NCBI GenBank assembly: GCA_035630295.1
Contig: DASQKY010000012.1
Span: 62,001 to 126,000, forward strand
From: Acidimicrobiales bacterium
GTDB lineage: Bacteria > Actinomycetota > Acidimicrobiia > Acidimicrobiales > Iamiaceae
Length of the DNA stretch: 64,000 nt
Reading direction: 5' to 3'
Below the pieces are notes generated by a model that worked only from the letters and a program-made list of their open reading frames with translations, was not told the DNA's origin and searched no databases. Positions 33,818 through 43,715 of this stretch are shown in pieces. Each line of letters begins with the position of its first letter. The stretch's first letter is position 1. Position numbers and translations under genes: made by a program.

Positions 33818-33879
33818 GGCCCTCCCCGGGCGGGGGCCGGGGACCTCACAGCGGGCCGGGGCCCGCCGATGGAGGGCAG

Positions 33880-34940
<1,061 letters not shown>

Positions 34941-34944
<4 letters not shown>

Positions 34945-35765
34945 GCTGGCACCGTGTGCGCGTCGTGGTCCGGACCGAGCTCAAGCAGCTGGCCCAGGCC
35001 CGGGACTTCTGGGGGCCGATGGTGATCCTCGGCAGCCTGTTCTTCGTGGTCATCCCGACCGTCCTGTTCCTGACCATCACCCGCATCGGGGACGTGGACG
35101 TGGTCAACAAGGTGTCCAAGGCGGTGGACGTGCTGCCCAAGGGGGCCCAGCAGTCCATCCCCGACGTGGCCGCCAGCGGCCGCACCTCCTACGCCCTGGC
35201 CGTGTTCCTGCTGGCCCCGGTGGCCATCGTCGTCCCCCTCACCATCTCCACCGCGGTGGGGGCGGCCAGCCTGGTCGGCGAGCGGGAGCGGGGCACCGGC
35301 GAGTTCCTGGCCCACTCCCCCGCCGCCACCCGGGAGATCTACCTGGGCAAGGTGCTGGCCAGCATCATCCCCGGCTACCTGACCACCGTGGTCGGCTTCG
35401 GCGCCTACTCCCTGGTGGTCAACCTGCTGGTGGGCCCCGAGGTGGGCGGCTGGTTCTTCCCCACCCCGCAGTGGTGGGTGCTGGTGCTGTGGGTGCTGCC
35501 GCCGTTCCTGGCCATCACCCTCTCCATCGTGCTGCGCCTGTCGGCCCGGGTGCGCTCCACCGCCGCCGCCCAGCAGGCCTCGGGGCTGGTCACGTTGCCC
35601 CTCATCGGCCTGGCCTACGCCCAGGCCAGCGGCTCCCTGTTCGGGGCGACCAGCCTGGGCTGGTACATCGGCGCCGTGGCCTGGGTCATCGCCCTCGCCT
35701 CCCTGGCCCGGGGCATGTCCACCATCAAGCGGGCCCGCCTGCTGGGCGTGGCCGACGGCGTCTGA
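34941..35765 (+). CDS. ABC-2 type transporter permease
   Basis: 274 residues with about six transmembrane helices (ILGSLFFVVIPTVLFLTI, YALAVFLLAPVAIVVPLTIS, ASIIPGYLTTVVGFGAYSLVV, WWVLVLWVLPPFLAITLSIVL split in two, LVTLPLIGLAYAQ, LGWYIGAVAWVIALASLARG). The cytoplasmic segment SLVGERERGTGEFLAHSPA is the family coupling region. ATG overlaps the ATPase stop. Together they form a two-gene exporter divergent from ruvC. Confidence 0.88.
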
Positions 35766-35774
35766 GCCCTCGCC

Positions 35775-36278
35775 TCAGGCGGTCAGCCGGTCGATGGCCC
35801 CGACGATGTCGTCGGAGGGCTGGAAGGCCAGGCCGGCCACGGCCCGGTGGATCCAGCCGATGGTGCCGTCGAGGCCGATGACGAACACCGAGCGCCGGTA
35901 GAAGCCCAGCGGGCCCACGATGCCGTAGGCGTGGCCCACGGCCTTGTCCTCGTCGGCCAGCAGGGGGAAGGCGAAGCCGCCGTTGTCGGCCGCGAAGGCC
36001 CGGTGGCTCTCCACCGACTGCGGGCTGAGGGCCAGCACCCGGGCCCCGACCTCGGCGAAGGCCTCGATCTCGTCGGTGTAGCTGACCAGCTGCCGCGTGC
36101 ACACCGGCGTCCCGTCGCCCGGGTAGAAGACGAGGACCACCGGCTGGCCCCGCAGGGCCGACAGGGTCCACGTGCCCGGCTCCCCGCCCTCCACCCCGGG
36201 CAGGGTGAAGTCGGGCGCCTCGTCCCCCAGGTGCAGGCTGGCCCGCCCCTCGGGCTCCACCCCGGCCACCTCGCTCAC
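35775..36278 (-). CDS. Peroxiredoxin (Bcp/AhpE-like, single cysteine)
   Basis: 167 residues of thioredoxin-like AhpC/TSA fold. The peroxidatic Cys is in FYPGDGTPVCTRQLVSY. It is the only cysteine in the protein, so this is a 1-Cys enzyme that needs an outside thiol for recycling; mycothiol or mycoredoxin is plausible given the MshC-like gene. GTG start overlaps the yebC stop, so it is coupled to yebC. It converges with the ABC permease nine bases away. Confidence 0.9.
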   Translation of the reverse strand: MSEVAGVEPEGRASLHLGDEAPDFTLPGVEGGEPGTWTLSALRGQPVVLVFYPGDGTPVCTRQLVSYTDEIEAFAEVGARVLALSPQSVESHRAFAADNGGFAFPLLADEDKAVGHAYGIVGPLGFYRRSVFVIGLDGTIGWIHRAVAGLAFQPSDDIVGAIDRLTA

Positions 36279-37027
36279 CCCACCTCCAACGCCGCGAACA
36301 CGTCGTCGGCGATGTCGAAGTTGGCGTGCACGGCCTGCACGTCGTCGTTGTCCTCCAGGGCGTCGATGAGGGCCAGGACCGATCTGGCGTCGCCGGCCGA
36401 GGCCAGGGGCACCAGGTTGGCCGCCACCATGGCCAGGTCGGAGGACTCCACCGCGAAGCCGGCCTCCTCCAGGGCGCTGCGCACCGCGTGCAGGTCCGAC
36501 GGCGGGGTGGTCACCCGCCAGGCCTCGCCGTCATCGGCGATGTCCTCGGCCCCGGCGTCCAGGGCGGCCAGCATCAGCTCGTCCTCGTCGGCGGCGCGGT
36601 CGAGCAGGATCGAACCCTTGCGGTCGAACTGCCAGGCCACGGCCCCGGGCTCGGCCATCGACCCACCGGCCCGGTTGAACGTGGTGCGGATCTCCGAACC
36701 GGTCCGGTTGCGGTTGTCGGTGAGCACCTCGATCAGCACGGCCACGCCGTGGGGGGCGTAGCCCTCGTAGGTGATCTGCTCGTAGATGACGCCCTCGAGC
36801 TCGCCGGTGCCCCGCTTGACCGCCCGCTGGATGGTGTCGAGCGGCACCGAGGAGTCCCGCGCCTTCTGGAACATGGTGCGCAGGGTCGGGTTGGACTCGG
36901 GGTCGCCGCCGCCCTGGCGGGCCGCCACCTCGACCTGGCGGATGAGCTTGGCGAAGAGCTTCCCCCGCTTGGCATCGGCGGCGCCCTTCTTGTGCTTGAT
37001 GGTGGCCCACTTGGAATGGCCGGACAT
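36275..37027 (-). CDS. yebC: YebC/PmpR family transcriptional regulator / translation factor
   Basis: 250 residues. MSGHSKWATIKHKKGAADAK at the start is the family signature, followed by DTIQRAVKRGTGE, YEGYAPHGVAVLIEVLTDNR and the acidic C-terminal domains. YebC proteins were called regulators of ruvC-type genes and more recently linked to translation of proline stretches in some bacteria. It has a strong AGGAGGT ribosome site, so it is probably translated from an mRNA with a leader. It lies next to pdxT-pdxS, as in mycobacteria. Confidence 0.95.
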   Translation of the reverse strand: MSGHSKWATIKHKKGAADAKRGKLFAKLIRQVEVAARQGGGDPESNPTLRTMFQKARDSSVPLDTIQRAVKRGTGELEGVIYEQITYEGYAPHGVAVLIEVLTDNRNRTGSEIRTTFNRAGGSMAEPGAVAWQFDRKGSILLDRAADEDELMLAALDAGAEDIADDGEAWRVTTPPSDLHAVRSALEEAGFAVESSDLAMVAANLVPLASAGDARSVLALIDALEDNDDVQAVHANFDIADDVFAALEVG

Positions 37028-37035
37028 CGGACCTC

Positions 37036-37629
37036 CTAGAGGCTGGTCAGGAAGAGGTGGTGGAGGCGCAGGTCGTCGGTCAGCTCCGGGTGGAACGATG
37101 CCACGATCACCGCCCCCTGTCGGGCCAGGACGGGCCGACCGTCCACCGCGGCCAGGATCTCGACCCCGGGGCCGGCCGCCTCGACGATCGGGGCCCGGAT
37201 GAACACGGCGTGGTACGGGCCGCCGTCCAGGGGGGCGCCGTCCCACGTGACGTCCAGGTCGGCCTCGAAGGAGTCCACCTGGCGGCCGAAGGCGTTGCGC
37301 CGCACGGTGACGTCGATGGCCCCCAGGCTGCGCTGGTCGGGGCGGCCGTCGACCACCTCGGTGGCCAGCAGGATCATCCCCGCGCAGGTGCCCAGGGCCG
37401 GCAGGCCGTCGGCCAACCGCTCGGCCAGGCGCTCGTGCAGGCCGCTGGAGGCCAGCAGCAGCGACATGGTCGTCGACTCGCCGCCCGGCAGGACCACGGC
37501 GTCGACCGTGTCCAGCTCCGCGGCGGTGCGGACGGCAACGGGCTCGGCCCCCAGGGCGGCCAGGGCGTCGACGTGGTGGGACACCGCGCCCTGCAGGGCC
37601 AGGACGCCGACCTTCACCCCCGGGCTCAC
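37036..37629 (-). CDS. pdxT: Pyridoxal 5'-phosphate synthase glutaminase subunit
   Basis: 197-residue class I glutaminase that feeds ammonia to Pdx[33 protein letters not shown], the nucleophile in [12 protein letters not shown] (Cys), [15 protein letters not shown], and the His-Glu pair in [16 protein letters not shown] are visible. GTG at 37629 overlaps the pdxS stop (GTGA); another GTG is four codons later. It sits 8 bases upstream of yebC. Confidence 0.96.
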   Translation of the reverse strand: MSPGVKVGVLALQGAVSHHVDALAALGAEPVAVRTAAELDTVDAVVLPGGESTTMSLLLASSGLHERLAERLADGLPALGTCAGMILLATEVVDGRPDQRSLGAIDVTVRRNAFGRQVDSFEADLDVTWDGAPLDGGPYHAVFIRAPIVEAAGPGVEILAAVDGRPVLARQGAVIVASFHPELTDDLRLHHLFLTSL

Positions 37630-38534
37630 CAGCCCCGGTCGGCGAAGGTGGTCTCCAGGGCGCCGACCTCCAGGCCGGGCATGGCCGCTCCCAGGCCCCG
37701 GGACACCTTGGCCAGGATGGCCGGGTCGCCGAAGTGGGTGGTGGCCTCGACCACGGCCTTGGCCCGGCGGGCCGGGTCGTCGGACTTGAAGATGCCCGAG
37801 CCCACGAACGTGGCCTCGGCCCCCAGCTGCATGACCAGGGCGGCATCCGCCGGGGTGGCGATGCCCCCGGCGCAGAACAGGGGGACGGGGAGGCGGCCGA
37901 CCGACGCCACCTCCTGGACCAGGGGCAGGGGGGCCTGGAGCCGCTTGGCCCACTCGAACTGCTCGGCCCCGTCGGCCTGGGTGAGCTTGCGGATGTCGCC
38001 CAGGATGGTGCGCAGGTGCCGGACGGCCTCGACGATGTTGCCGGTGCCGGCCTCGCCCTTGGAGCGGATCATGCAGGCCCCCTCGGAGATGCGCCGCAGG
38101 GCCTCGCCCAGGTTCGTGGCCCCGCACACGAAGGGGACGGTGAAGGCCCACTTGTCGATGTGGTGGGTCTCGTCCGCCGGGGTCAGGACCTCGGACTCGT
38201 CCACGAAGTCGACGCCCAGGGCCTCGAGGATCTGGGCCTCGACGAAGTGGCCGATGCGGGCCTTGGCCATGACCGGGATGGTGACCGCGGCCTTGATGCC
38301 CTCGATCATCTCCGGGTCGCTCATGCGGGCCACGCCGCCGTCCCGGCGGATGTCGGACGGCACCCGCTCCAGGGCCATGACCGCCACCGCGCCGGCGTCC
38401 TCGGCCACCTTGGCCTGCTCGGGGTCGACCACGTCCATGATCACGCCGCCCCGGAGCATCTCGGCCAGGCCGCGCTTCACCCGGAACGTCCCGGTCTCGG
38501 GCGGGGTGGAGGCAGTCGTGGGGCTCTCGGGCAT
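37626..38534 (-). CDS. pdxS: Pyridoxal 5'-phosphate synthase lyase subunit
   Basis: 302-residue TIM barrel. [18 protein letters not shown], the conserved [48 protein letters not shown] and the phosphate-binding [10 protein letters not shown] are all family signatures. Makes PLP from ribose 5-phosphate, glyceraldehyde 3-phosphate and ammonia. ATG start with TAGAGT exactly six bases upstream and no Shine-Dalgarno site. Heads pdxS-pdxT-yebC-peroxiredoxin. Confidence 0.97.
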   Translation of the reverse strand: MPESPTTASTPPETGTFRVKRGLAEMLRGGVIMDVVDPEQAKVAEDAGAVAVMALERVPSDIRRDGGVARMSDPEMIEGIKAAVTIPVMAKARIGHFVEAQILEALGVDFVDESEVLTPADETHHIDKWAFTVPFVCGATNLGEALRRISEGACMIRSKGEAGTGNIVEAVRHLRTILGDIRKLTQADGAEQFEWAKRLQAPLPLVQEVASVGRLPVPLFCAGGIATPADAALVMQLGAEATFVGSGIFKSDDPARRAKAVVEATTHFGDPAILAKVSRGLGAAMPGLEVGALETTFADRGW

Positions 38535-38540
38535 GGGTCC

Positions 38541-38546
38541 ACTCTA
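38541..38546 (-). promoter_or_regulatory. Putative -10 box of pdxS (leaderless)
   Basis: TAGAGT on the minus strand, six bases before the pdxS ATG; one of the clearest cases in the window. Confidence 0.55.
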
Positions 38547-38608
38547 CGACCGGCCTCCCCCGACCCCGAAGCCGGTTGGCCCACGGATCGGCCCTCGGGC
38601 GGGACCGC

Positions 38609-39031
38609 TCAGAGGCCCTCGCCGGCGCCCCGGCGGGCCAGGACGGCCTCCCGGGTGGGCACCCGCCAGGCGATCCAGGCCACCCCCACCGCCCCGGCGG
38701 CGGCGATGGCCAGGCGCACGGCCAGGCGGTCCACGCCCAGGGCGATGCTCAGCGAGCAGGCCACCACGATCATGGCGCCGGCCAGCACCTTGGCCCGCCG
38801 GGGCATGCCCAGGCCGGCCCGGTGGTCACGCACCATGGGGCCCACGCCGGGCAGGTCCAGGACCCACCGCTCGAAGCGGGGGCTGGACTTGGAGAAGCAC
38901 CACGCCGCGAACACGAAGGGGCCGACGGTGGGCAGCCCGGGCAGCACCACGCCCAGGGTGCCGACCCCCACCCCCACGAAGCCGAGCGCCGTCCACGCCG
39001 CCCGGGAGGCGCGGTTCGGGGCCGGGGGCAC
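38609..39031 (-). CDS. DUF454 (YbaN-like) small membrane protein
   Basis: 140 residues. The segment LGFVGVGVGTLGVVLPGLPTVGP, then FVFAAWCFSKSSPRFERWVL and VRDHRAGLGMPRRAKVLAG, is the DUF454/YbaN pattern. Two or three hydrophobic helices follow. Function is unknown in the family. GTG at 39031 shares one base with the stop of the upstream membrane protein, so the two are coupled. The frame upstream of this start is noise. Confidence 0.8.
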   Translation of the reverse strand: MPPAPNRASRAAWTALGFVGVGVGTLGVVLPGLPTVGPFVFAAWCFSKSSPRFERWVLDLPGVGPMVRDHRAGLGMPRRAKVLAGAMIVVACSLSIALGVDRLAVRLAIAAAGAVGVAWIAWRVPTREAVLARRGAGEGL

Positions 39032-39453
39032 TAGGTCAACAGCTCGACGAGGTCCCGGGCGATCAGGACCACCAGCAGGGCGATCACCGTGCCCCCCACC
39101 GCGGTGTAGGCCCAGCGCCAGCGGTGGTCGGCCCGCCAGAAGCGGCGGATGCTCTTGACGTTGAACACGATGGCCAGCGCCCCGACCGGGATGCCGACCA
39201 GCGGCCCCACCCCGGCGGCCAGGCCCAGGGCCGGCCCCAGGAACGGGATCACCAGGTAGGTGAGGATGCACCGGGTGGCCGAGACCAGGATCGAGCGGCT
39301 GAAGGCGCTGCGCAGCGCGTCCTCGCCCAGCCGGGGCTGCGCGTCGGAGATGCGCAGGACCCGGCGGGCCAGCTCGTCGGCACTGGAGCGGGCCGGGGCG
39401 GGCGGAGCCGCGGCCAGGGAGGGCTCGGGCGCGGCCGTGGGCACGGTGGACAC
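39031..39453 (-). CDS. Hypothetical small membrane protein
   Basis: 140 residues. A Pro/Ala-rich N-terminal tail of about 30 residues precedes ADELARRVLRISDAQPRLGE. Hydrophobic segments are ILVSATRCILTYLVIPFLGP, LVGIPVGALAIVFNV and YTAVGGTVIALLVVLIARDL. The short RRFWRADHRWRW loop is basic and aromatic. Family not recognised. GTG at 39453 is the most plausible start but has no clear ribosome site. It touches the DUF454 gene, so the two small membrane proteins may act together. Confidence 0.65.
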   Translation of the reverse strand: MSTVPTAAPEPSLAAAPPAPARSSADELARRVLRISDAQPRLGEDALRSAFSRSILVSATRCILTYLVIPFLGPALGLAAGVGPLVGIPVGALAIVFNVKSIRRFWRADHRWRWAYTAVGGTVIALLVVLIARDLVELLT

Positions 39454-39503
39454 GGCGCCATGCTCGCAGCCCCGTCCCCCACCGGCCAACCCGGAGCGGG
39501 CGC

Positions 39504-40244
39504 TCACAGCTCCCGGAGGGTGGCGATGCGGTCCTCGATGGGCGGGTGGGTGTCGGACCGGCCGTCCCCGCCCTCGGGCCGGGCCGTGGGCGACTCGATC
39601 CACAGGTGGGCGATGGCCGGCGACGAGACCTGGACCACGGCGGCGGCGTCCCGCAGCTTCTCCAGGGCCGAGACGAGGGCCGGCGGGTACCGGGTCACCT
39701 CCACCGCGGCGATGTCGGCCAGGGCGTGGCGGTCCCGGTCCACCACCCGGCGCAGCGGCGGCGCGGTGACGGCCAGGGTGGCCACCTGCACGTCGTCGTG
39801 CTTGATGTGGCTCAGCTCGTGGGCCAGCACCGCCTCCAGCTCGACCCGGGTCATCGTCGCCAGCAGGCCGGTGGTGACCACGATGGCGGCGCGCTGCGGG
39901 GAGCGCCCCAGGGCCAGTGCGTTGGGGGCCTCGTCGTCGACGACGTAGAGATCCGGCTTGGGCAGGCCGCTGGCCACGCACAGCCCTTCGACCAGGTTGT
40001 GGAGCCGGGCGTGCTCCCCCGGATCCGCGGGCCGGGCCCGGCTGGCCGACAGGGCCACCCGCTCCGCGGTCCACCACAGAGCGAAGGCCGCCGCCCCGAC
40101 CACCGCCACGGCCACGACGACGCCCACCGGGCCCAGGCCGACCAGCCAGGCCGGGATGGCCACCACCGCCACCGCCAGCAGCAGGGCGGATGCGCCGAGC
40201 AGCAGGGCGGAGCGGCGCGTGGTGCGGACGAGGTGCTGGTACAC
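39504..40244 (-). CDS. M48-like (HtpX-related) membrane metalloprotease homologue, divergent
   Basis: 246 residues. Two N-terminal helices (about 12-35 and 38-60) precede LCVASGLPKPDLYVVDDEAPNALALGR split as usual for HtpX, and the zinc motif HELSH (142-146). In typical HtpX, a pair of helices and then an RREYLAD motif supply the third ligand. Here the helix pair is missing: only 27 residues separate HELSH from RHALAD, and His173 stands where Glu is expected. A C-terminal DTHPPIEDRIATLREL matches the family. Activity is therefore uncertain. GTG start; lemA lies 7 bases upstream, a pairing known for HtpX. Confidence 0.8.
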   Translation of the reverse strand: MYQHLVRTTRRSALLLGASALLLAVAVVAIPAWLVGLGPVGVVVAVAVVGAAAFALWWTAERVALSASRARPADPGEHARLHNLVEGLCVASGLPKPDLYVVDDEAPNALALGRSPQRAAIVVTTGLLATMTRVELEAVLAHELSHIKHDDVQVATLAVTAPPLRRVVDRDRHALADIAAVEVTRYPPALVSALEKLRDAAAVVQVSSPAIAHLWIESPTARPEGGDGRSDTHPPIEDRIATLREL

Positions 40245-40251
40245 AGGCCGG

Positions 40252-40809
40252 TCAGAAGCTCACGTCGACGGGGCCCCGGGCGTCGCCCTCGGCCTGGAAG
40301 TACTGCCGGGGGCCGTAGCCGGCCATGCGGGCCAGGAACACCGAGGGCATGGTCTCGATCTTGGTGTTGTACCGGTTCACGGCGTCGTTGTAGTACTGCC
40401 GGGCGTAGGCCACGCGATCCTCGCTGGTGGTCAGCTCCTCCTGGAGGGCCAGGAAGTTCTGGTTGGCCTTCAGGTCGGGGTAGGCCTCGGACAGGGCGAA
40501 CACGTTGGCCAGGGCGCCCGACACCGCCTGCTCGGCCGAGGCCTGCTCGGCCGGCGACGAGGCGGCCACCGCCCGGTTGCGGGCGGTGATTACCTGCTCC
40601 AGGGTGGCCTGCTCGTGGGCCGCGTAGCCCTTCACCGTCTCGACCAGGTTGGGGATCAGGTCGTGGCGCCGGTTGAGCTGCACCTCGATCTGGGCCCACG
40701 CCGCCTCGACCCGGTTCTTGAGCCTGACCAGGCCGTTGTAGAGCACGACCAGGCCGATGGCCACGACCAGCACCAGGACGAGGGCCACGATGGCGATGAT
40801 CGATCCCAC
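40252..40809 (-). CDS. lemA: LemA family protein
   Basis: 185 residues: N-terminal membrane helix (IIAIVALVLVLVVAIGLVVLY), then the LemA signature LKNRVEAAWAQIEVQLNRRHDLIPNL as two shorter stretches, NLVETVKGYAAHEQATLEQV and the end RYNTKIETMPSVFLARMAGY. LemA proteins are helical-bundle envelope proteins of unclear role, often beside HtpX-like proteases. GTG start with GGAGG five bases upstream, a good ribosome site, so the unit lemA-M48-membrane protein probably begins here. Confidence 0.93.
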   Translation of the reverse strand: MGSIIAIVALVLVLVVAIGLVVLYNGLVRLKNRVEAAWAQIEVQLNRRHDLIPNLVETVKGYAAHEQATLEQVITARNRAVAASSPAEQASAEQAVSGALANVFALSEAYPDLKANQNFLALQEELTTSEDRVAYARQYYNDAVNRYNTKIETMPSVFLARMAGYGPRQYFQAEGDARGPVDVSF

Positions 40810-40899
40810 GGGTCCTCCGGGCGGGGTGCGGGGGGCGGCGCCCGCCGGGACGGGCGGAGCGAGCCTAGACCCCGCCCTCCGGCGCCCCGGCCACCGGGC

Positions 40900-41973
40900 T
40901 CAGCCGGCCACCCGCTCGTACAGGTCGAGGTAGCACCGGGCCAGGCGGTCCATGGAGAACACCTCGGCCCGCTCCCGGCCCGAGGCCACCAGGCGGGCCG
41001 CCCAGTCCGGGTCGCCCAGCACGGCCTGGAGCGCCCGGGCCAGGGCGGCGGCGTCGCCCGGGGGGACCAGGACGGCGTCGTGGTCCGGCCGGGCCACCCG
41101 GCGGTAGCCGGCCAGGTCGCTGGCCACGATGGCGGTGCCGGCGGCCATGGCCTCCAGCAGCACCACGCCGAAGGACTCACCCCGCAACGAGGGGGCGCAG
41201 TAGGCGGTGGCGCCCCGCAACCGGGACGCCTTCTCGGCGTCCGAGATGCGGCCCAGCCACTCGACCCGGGGGTCGCCGGAGGTGCGCTGGGCCAGGCGGT
41301 CGGTGTCGGGGCCGTCGCCGGCCACCCACAGGCGCACGTCGCGGGGCAGGTCGCCCAGGGCGTCGAGCAGGACCTCCAGGCCCTTGCGCTCGTCGTGGCG
41401 GCCCAGGAACAAGACGGTGGGGTGGCCGTCGGTGGGCGTGGGCTCGGCCTCGGCGAAGAAGGGGATCTCGATGCCGTTGTAGACCCGCTCGTAGCTGCCG
41501 CCGAGGTGGGCCGCGGCCAGCTCCTCGGCATCGGCGGAGACCGCGCACCGCAGGTCGAGCCGGCCGGCCAGGCGGCGCACCACGGGGCCCAGGGCCCGGT
41601 ACGCGCCCGACACCCCGGCGGCGTGGAACGTCCCCACCAGCGGGGCCGGCTTGACCACGCAGGCCGTCATGCACGCCCCCGGCCCCAGCGGCTCGTGCAG
41701 GTTGAGCACGTCGAACCCCTCGTCGCGGGCGGCCCGGATGAGGCGGAGCTGGGCCGCCACGTCGGGGGCCAGGGGGGCGATGGAGCCGTTGGCGGCCATC
41801 GGCATGCTGTTGCCCAGCGGGGTCACCCAGGCGTCCGGCGGCGGGCCGTCGCAGGGGGCCAGCACCCGGGCCGGGTGGCCGTGGGCCCGCAGGGCCCGGG
41901 CCAGCCCCAGCACCTGGGCCTGCACGCCCCCGGGGATGGTCAGGCTGTAGGGGCAGACGAGGCCGATCCGCAC
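40900..41973 (-). CDS. pimA: Glycosyltransferase, PimA-like (phosphatidyl-myo-inositol mannosyltransferase)
   Basis: 357-residue GT4/GT-B enzyme. RIGLVCPYSLTIPGGVQAQV is the PimA N-terminus. It continues LNLHEPLGPGACMTACVV, VGTFHAAGVSG, VYNGIEIPFFAEAEP, VLFLGRHDERKGLEVLL and the nucleotide-sugar motif LRGESFGVVLLEAMAAGTAI. It is predicted to add the first mannose to phosphatidylinositol in PIM synthesis. Neighbouring acyltransferase, pgsA, HIT and thrS genes follow the mycobacterial order and support this. GTG start with TAGGCT seven bases upstream, probably leaderless. Confidence 0.88.
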   Translation of the reverse strand: MRIGLVCPYSLTIPGGVQAQVLGLARALRAHGHPARVLAPCDGPPPDAWVTPLGNSMPMAANGSIAPLAPDVAAQLRLIRAARDEGFDVLNLHEPLGPGACMTACVVKPAPLVGTFHAAGVSGAYRALGPVVRRLAGRLDLRCAVSADAEELAAAHLGGSYERVYNGIEIPFFAEAEPTPTDGHPTVLFLGRHDERKGLEVLLDALGDLPRDVRLWVAGDGPDTDRLAQRTSGDPRVEWLGRISDAEKASRLRGATAYCAPSLRGESFGVVLLEAMAAGTAIVASDLAGYRRVARPDHDAVLVPPGDAAALARALQAVLGDPDWAARLVASGRERAEVFSMDRLARCYLDLYERVAG

Positions 41974-41980
41974 GGGCCGG

Positions 41981-41986
41981 AGCCTA
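41981..41986 (-). promoter_or_regulatory. Putative -10 box of the pimA-like gene
   Basis: TAGGCT on the minus strand, seven bases before the GTG start. It implies that pimA can be transcribed apart from the upstream acyltransferase and pgsA genes. Confidence 0.45.
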
Positions 41987-42097
41987 CGGCCCGGCCCCGG
42001 CCCCGGCCCCAGCCAGCCGGGCGTCGCCGGGCCCGGGGGTGCTAGACAGCGCCGGTCGGGGCCGTGGGAGCCCCCCAGGAACGGGGAAGCAGCACAG

Positions 42098-42772
42098 ATG
42101 TCGGACGCCCAGGACGAGACCGTCGCGCCGGAGCCCGCCCCGCGGGCCAAGCCCAAGGAGAAGGAGGGTCACGACCGGGTCGAGGTGGTGGCCGCCATCC
42201 TCCTCGGCATCGCCGGGGCCCTGACCGCCTTCTCGGCCTACAAGGCCGCCCTCACCGACGGCGACGCCCTCAAGGGCTACACCGAGTCCGCCAAGTCGAC
42301 CTCGGACGCCAACAGCTCCTACGACGACTACTCCCAGACCTACTACGCCGACCAGCAGCTGTTTCGCGACTACCTGCTGGCCGCCAACGACGACCCGGAG
42401 GTGGGCCTGGGCCTGCGGGCCCTGTTCTTCGACGACAACCTGGAGGCCGCCACGACGAGCTGGGAGAACCTGCCGGAGGACGAGCGGCCGGCCACCGCCC
42501 TGGACGTCGACGCCTACCAGGAGACGGCGCTCGAGGAGTACAACGAGTTCAGCGCGGACGCCGAGACCCAGTTCACCGAGGCGGCCAAGGCCGACTCGGC
42601 CGGGGACAAGTTCGAGCAGGCGTCGGTGTTCCTGGCCATCTCCCTGTTCCTGGCCGGCGTGGCCAGCCTGTTCAAGGTCCAGGGCGTGCGCTACGCCGCC
42701 CTCATCGGCAGCGCCCTGGTCATCGTCCCGGGGATCATGGCCATGCTCGACGGCCAGAGCGCCCTGGGGTAG
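42098..42772 (+). CDS. Hypothetical membrane protein inserted between pimA and patA homologues
   Basis: 224 residues. A charged N-terminus (KPKEKEGHDRVEV) leads to one helix (VAAILLGIAGALTAFSAYKA), a long acidic, Tyr- and Ser-rich extracytoplasmic segment (STSDANSSYDDYSQTYYADQ and on), and two C-terminal helices (ASVFLAISLFLAGVASLFKV; YAALIGSALVIVPGIMAML). The organisation recalls DUF4337-type proteins, but similarity is not strong enough to claim it. It is on the opposite strand, interrupting the PIM block. ATG start with GGGAAG upstream. Confidence 0.75.
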   Translation: MSDAQDETVAPEPAPRAKPKEKEGHDRVEVVAAILLGIAGALTAFSAYKAALTDGDALKGYTESAKSTSDANSSYDDYSQTYYADQQLFRDYLLAANDDPEVGLGLRALFFDDNLEAATTSWENLPEDERPATALDVDAYQETALEEYNEFSADAETQFTEAAKADSAGDKFEQASVFLAISLFLAGVASLFKVQGVRYAALIGSALVIVPGIMAMLDGQSALG

Positions 42773-42783
42773 GTCCTCAGCCG

Positions 42784-42799
42784 CGGGCCGGTCGGCCCG
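42784..42799. terminator. Short hairpin between convergent genes
   Basis: Arms cgggcc and ggcccg around ggtc, within the 35-base gap between the plus-strand membrane gene and the acyltransferase. Short, and without a T-run. Confidence 0.3.
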
Positions 42800-42807
42800 G
42801 CCCGCCG

Positions 42808-43635
42808 TCAGGCCAGGCCGGCGGCGGCCAGGGCCTCGTGGTCCGAGGGCCAGTTGGGCTGGAGCAGGTGCCACTGGTCGGGGGCCCGCCGGATCAGGTC
42901 CTCGAGGGCGTGGGCCAGGTCCTGGGTGATGCGGGCCACGTCCTCGCGCAGCCGCCCCTGCCGGGCCACCTCCAGCGGCGGGCCGGCCACGCCCAGGTGC
43001 GTGCCGTCGGCCTCGTGGTAGACGGCCGCCGGGACCAGGGGCGCCCCGCTGCGCAGGGCCAGGGTGGCCGGGCCGCCGGGCAGGGTGGTGCGCTCGCCGA
43101 ACATCTCCACCTCGATGCCGCCGCCGCCCAGGTCCCGATCGCACAGCAGGGCCAGGACGCGGTTCTGCTTGAGGGCTCGGGCGCAGGCCGAGGCCGCCCC
43201 GCCGTCGAGGGTGATGACCTCCATGCCCAGGGCCTCCCGCAGGCCCACGAACCACCGGGCCAGCTCGGGTGGCTCCAACTTCTCGACCACGGCCGAGACC
43301 GGGTGCCCGACCACCTCGGTGAGCCAGAACGCCGCCCACTCCCAGCCGCCCAGGTGCGGGAGGGCCAGGATGACGCCAGTGCCGGCGTCCAGGCCGGCCT
43401 CCACGTGCTCCATGGTCGCGCTGTGGAAGCCGGCGTCGAGGTCGGCCGCCGCCGTGCCGGGGAGGCGGAACGACTCCACCCAGTACCGGAGGTAGGAGGC
43501 GAAGGTGGCGTCCACCCTCCGGGCCAGCTCGTCCGGGCCCACGTCCTGGCCCAGGGCCCGGCGCAGGTTGCGCTCCACCATGAGCCGCCGGGCCGGCATC
43601 TGCCGGGCGGCCAGCCGGCCGCCGACGGTGCACAC
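42808..43635 (-). CDS. patA: Acyltransferase, PatA-like (PIM acylation; LPLAT/HtrB family)
   Basis: LPLAT-superfamily acyltransferase with HX4E motif PHLGGWEW, then AVVEKLEPPELARWFVGLRE, ALLCDRDLGGGGIEVEMFGE and LRSGAPLVPAAVY. The homologue in mycobacteria acylates the first mannose of PIMs. The GTG at 43635 is the first conventional start, giving 275 residues. However, the open frame continues 28 codons upstream to a CTG (43719) overlapping the pgsA stop, and those codons (AYAAFRVGSAAARVLP) look like the family N-terminus. The natural start may therefore be CTG, giving 303 residues, close to mycobacterial PatA. Confidence 0.85.
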   Translation of the reverse strand: MCTVGGRLAARQMPARRLMVERNLRRALGQDVGPDELARRVDATFASYLRYWVESFRLPGTAAADLDAGFHSATMEHVEAGLDAGTGVILALPHLGGWEWAAFWLTEVVGHPVSAVVEKLEPPELARWFVGLREALGMEVITLDGGAASACARALKQNRVLALLCDRDLGGGGIEVEMFGERTTLPGGPATLALRSGAPLVPAAVYHEADGTHLGVAGPPLEVARQGRLREDVARITQDLAHALEDLIRRAPDQWHLLQPNWPSDHEALAAAGLA

Positions 43636-43715
43636 GGTCGGGATGGCCGCCGCCGGGAGGACCCGGGCCGCGGCCGAGCCGACCCGGAAGGCGGCGTAGG
43701 CGGGGTGGGGCAGGT

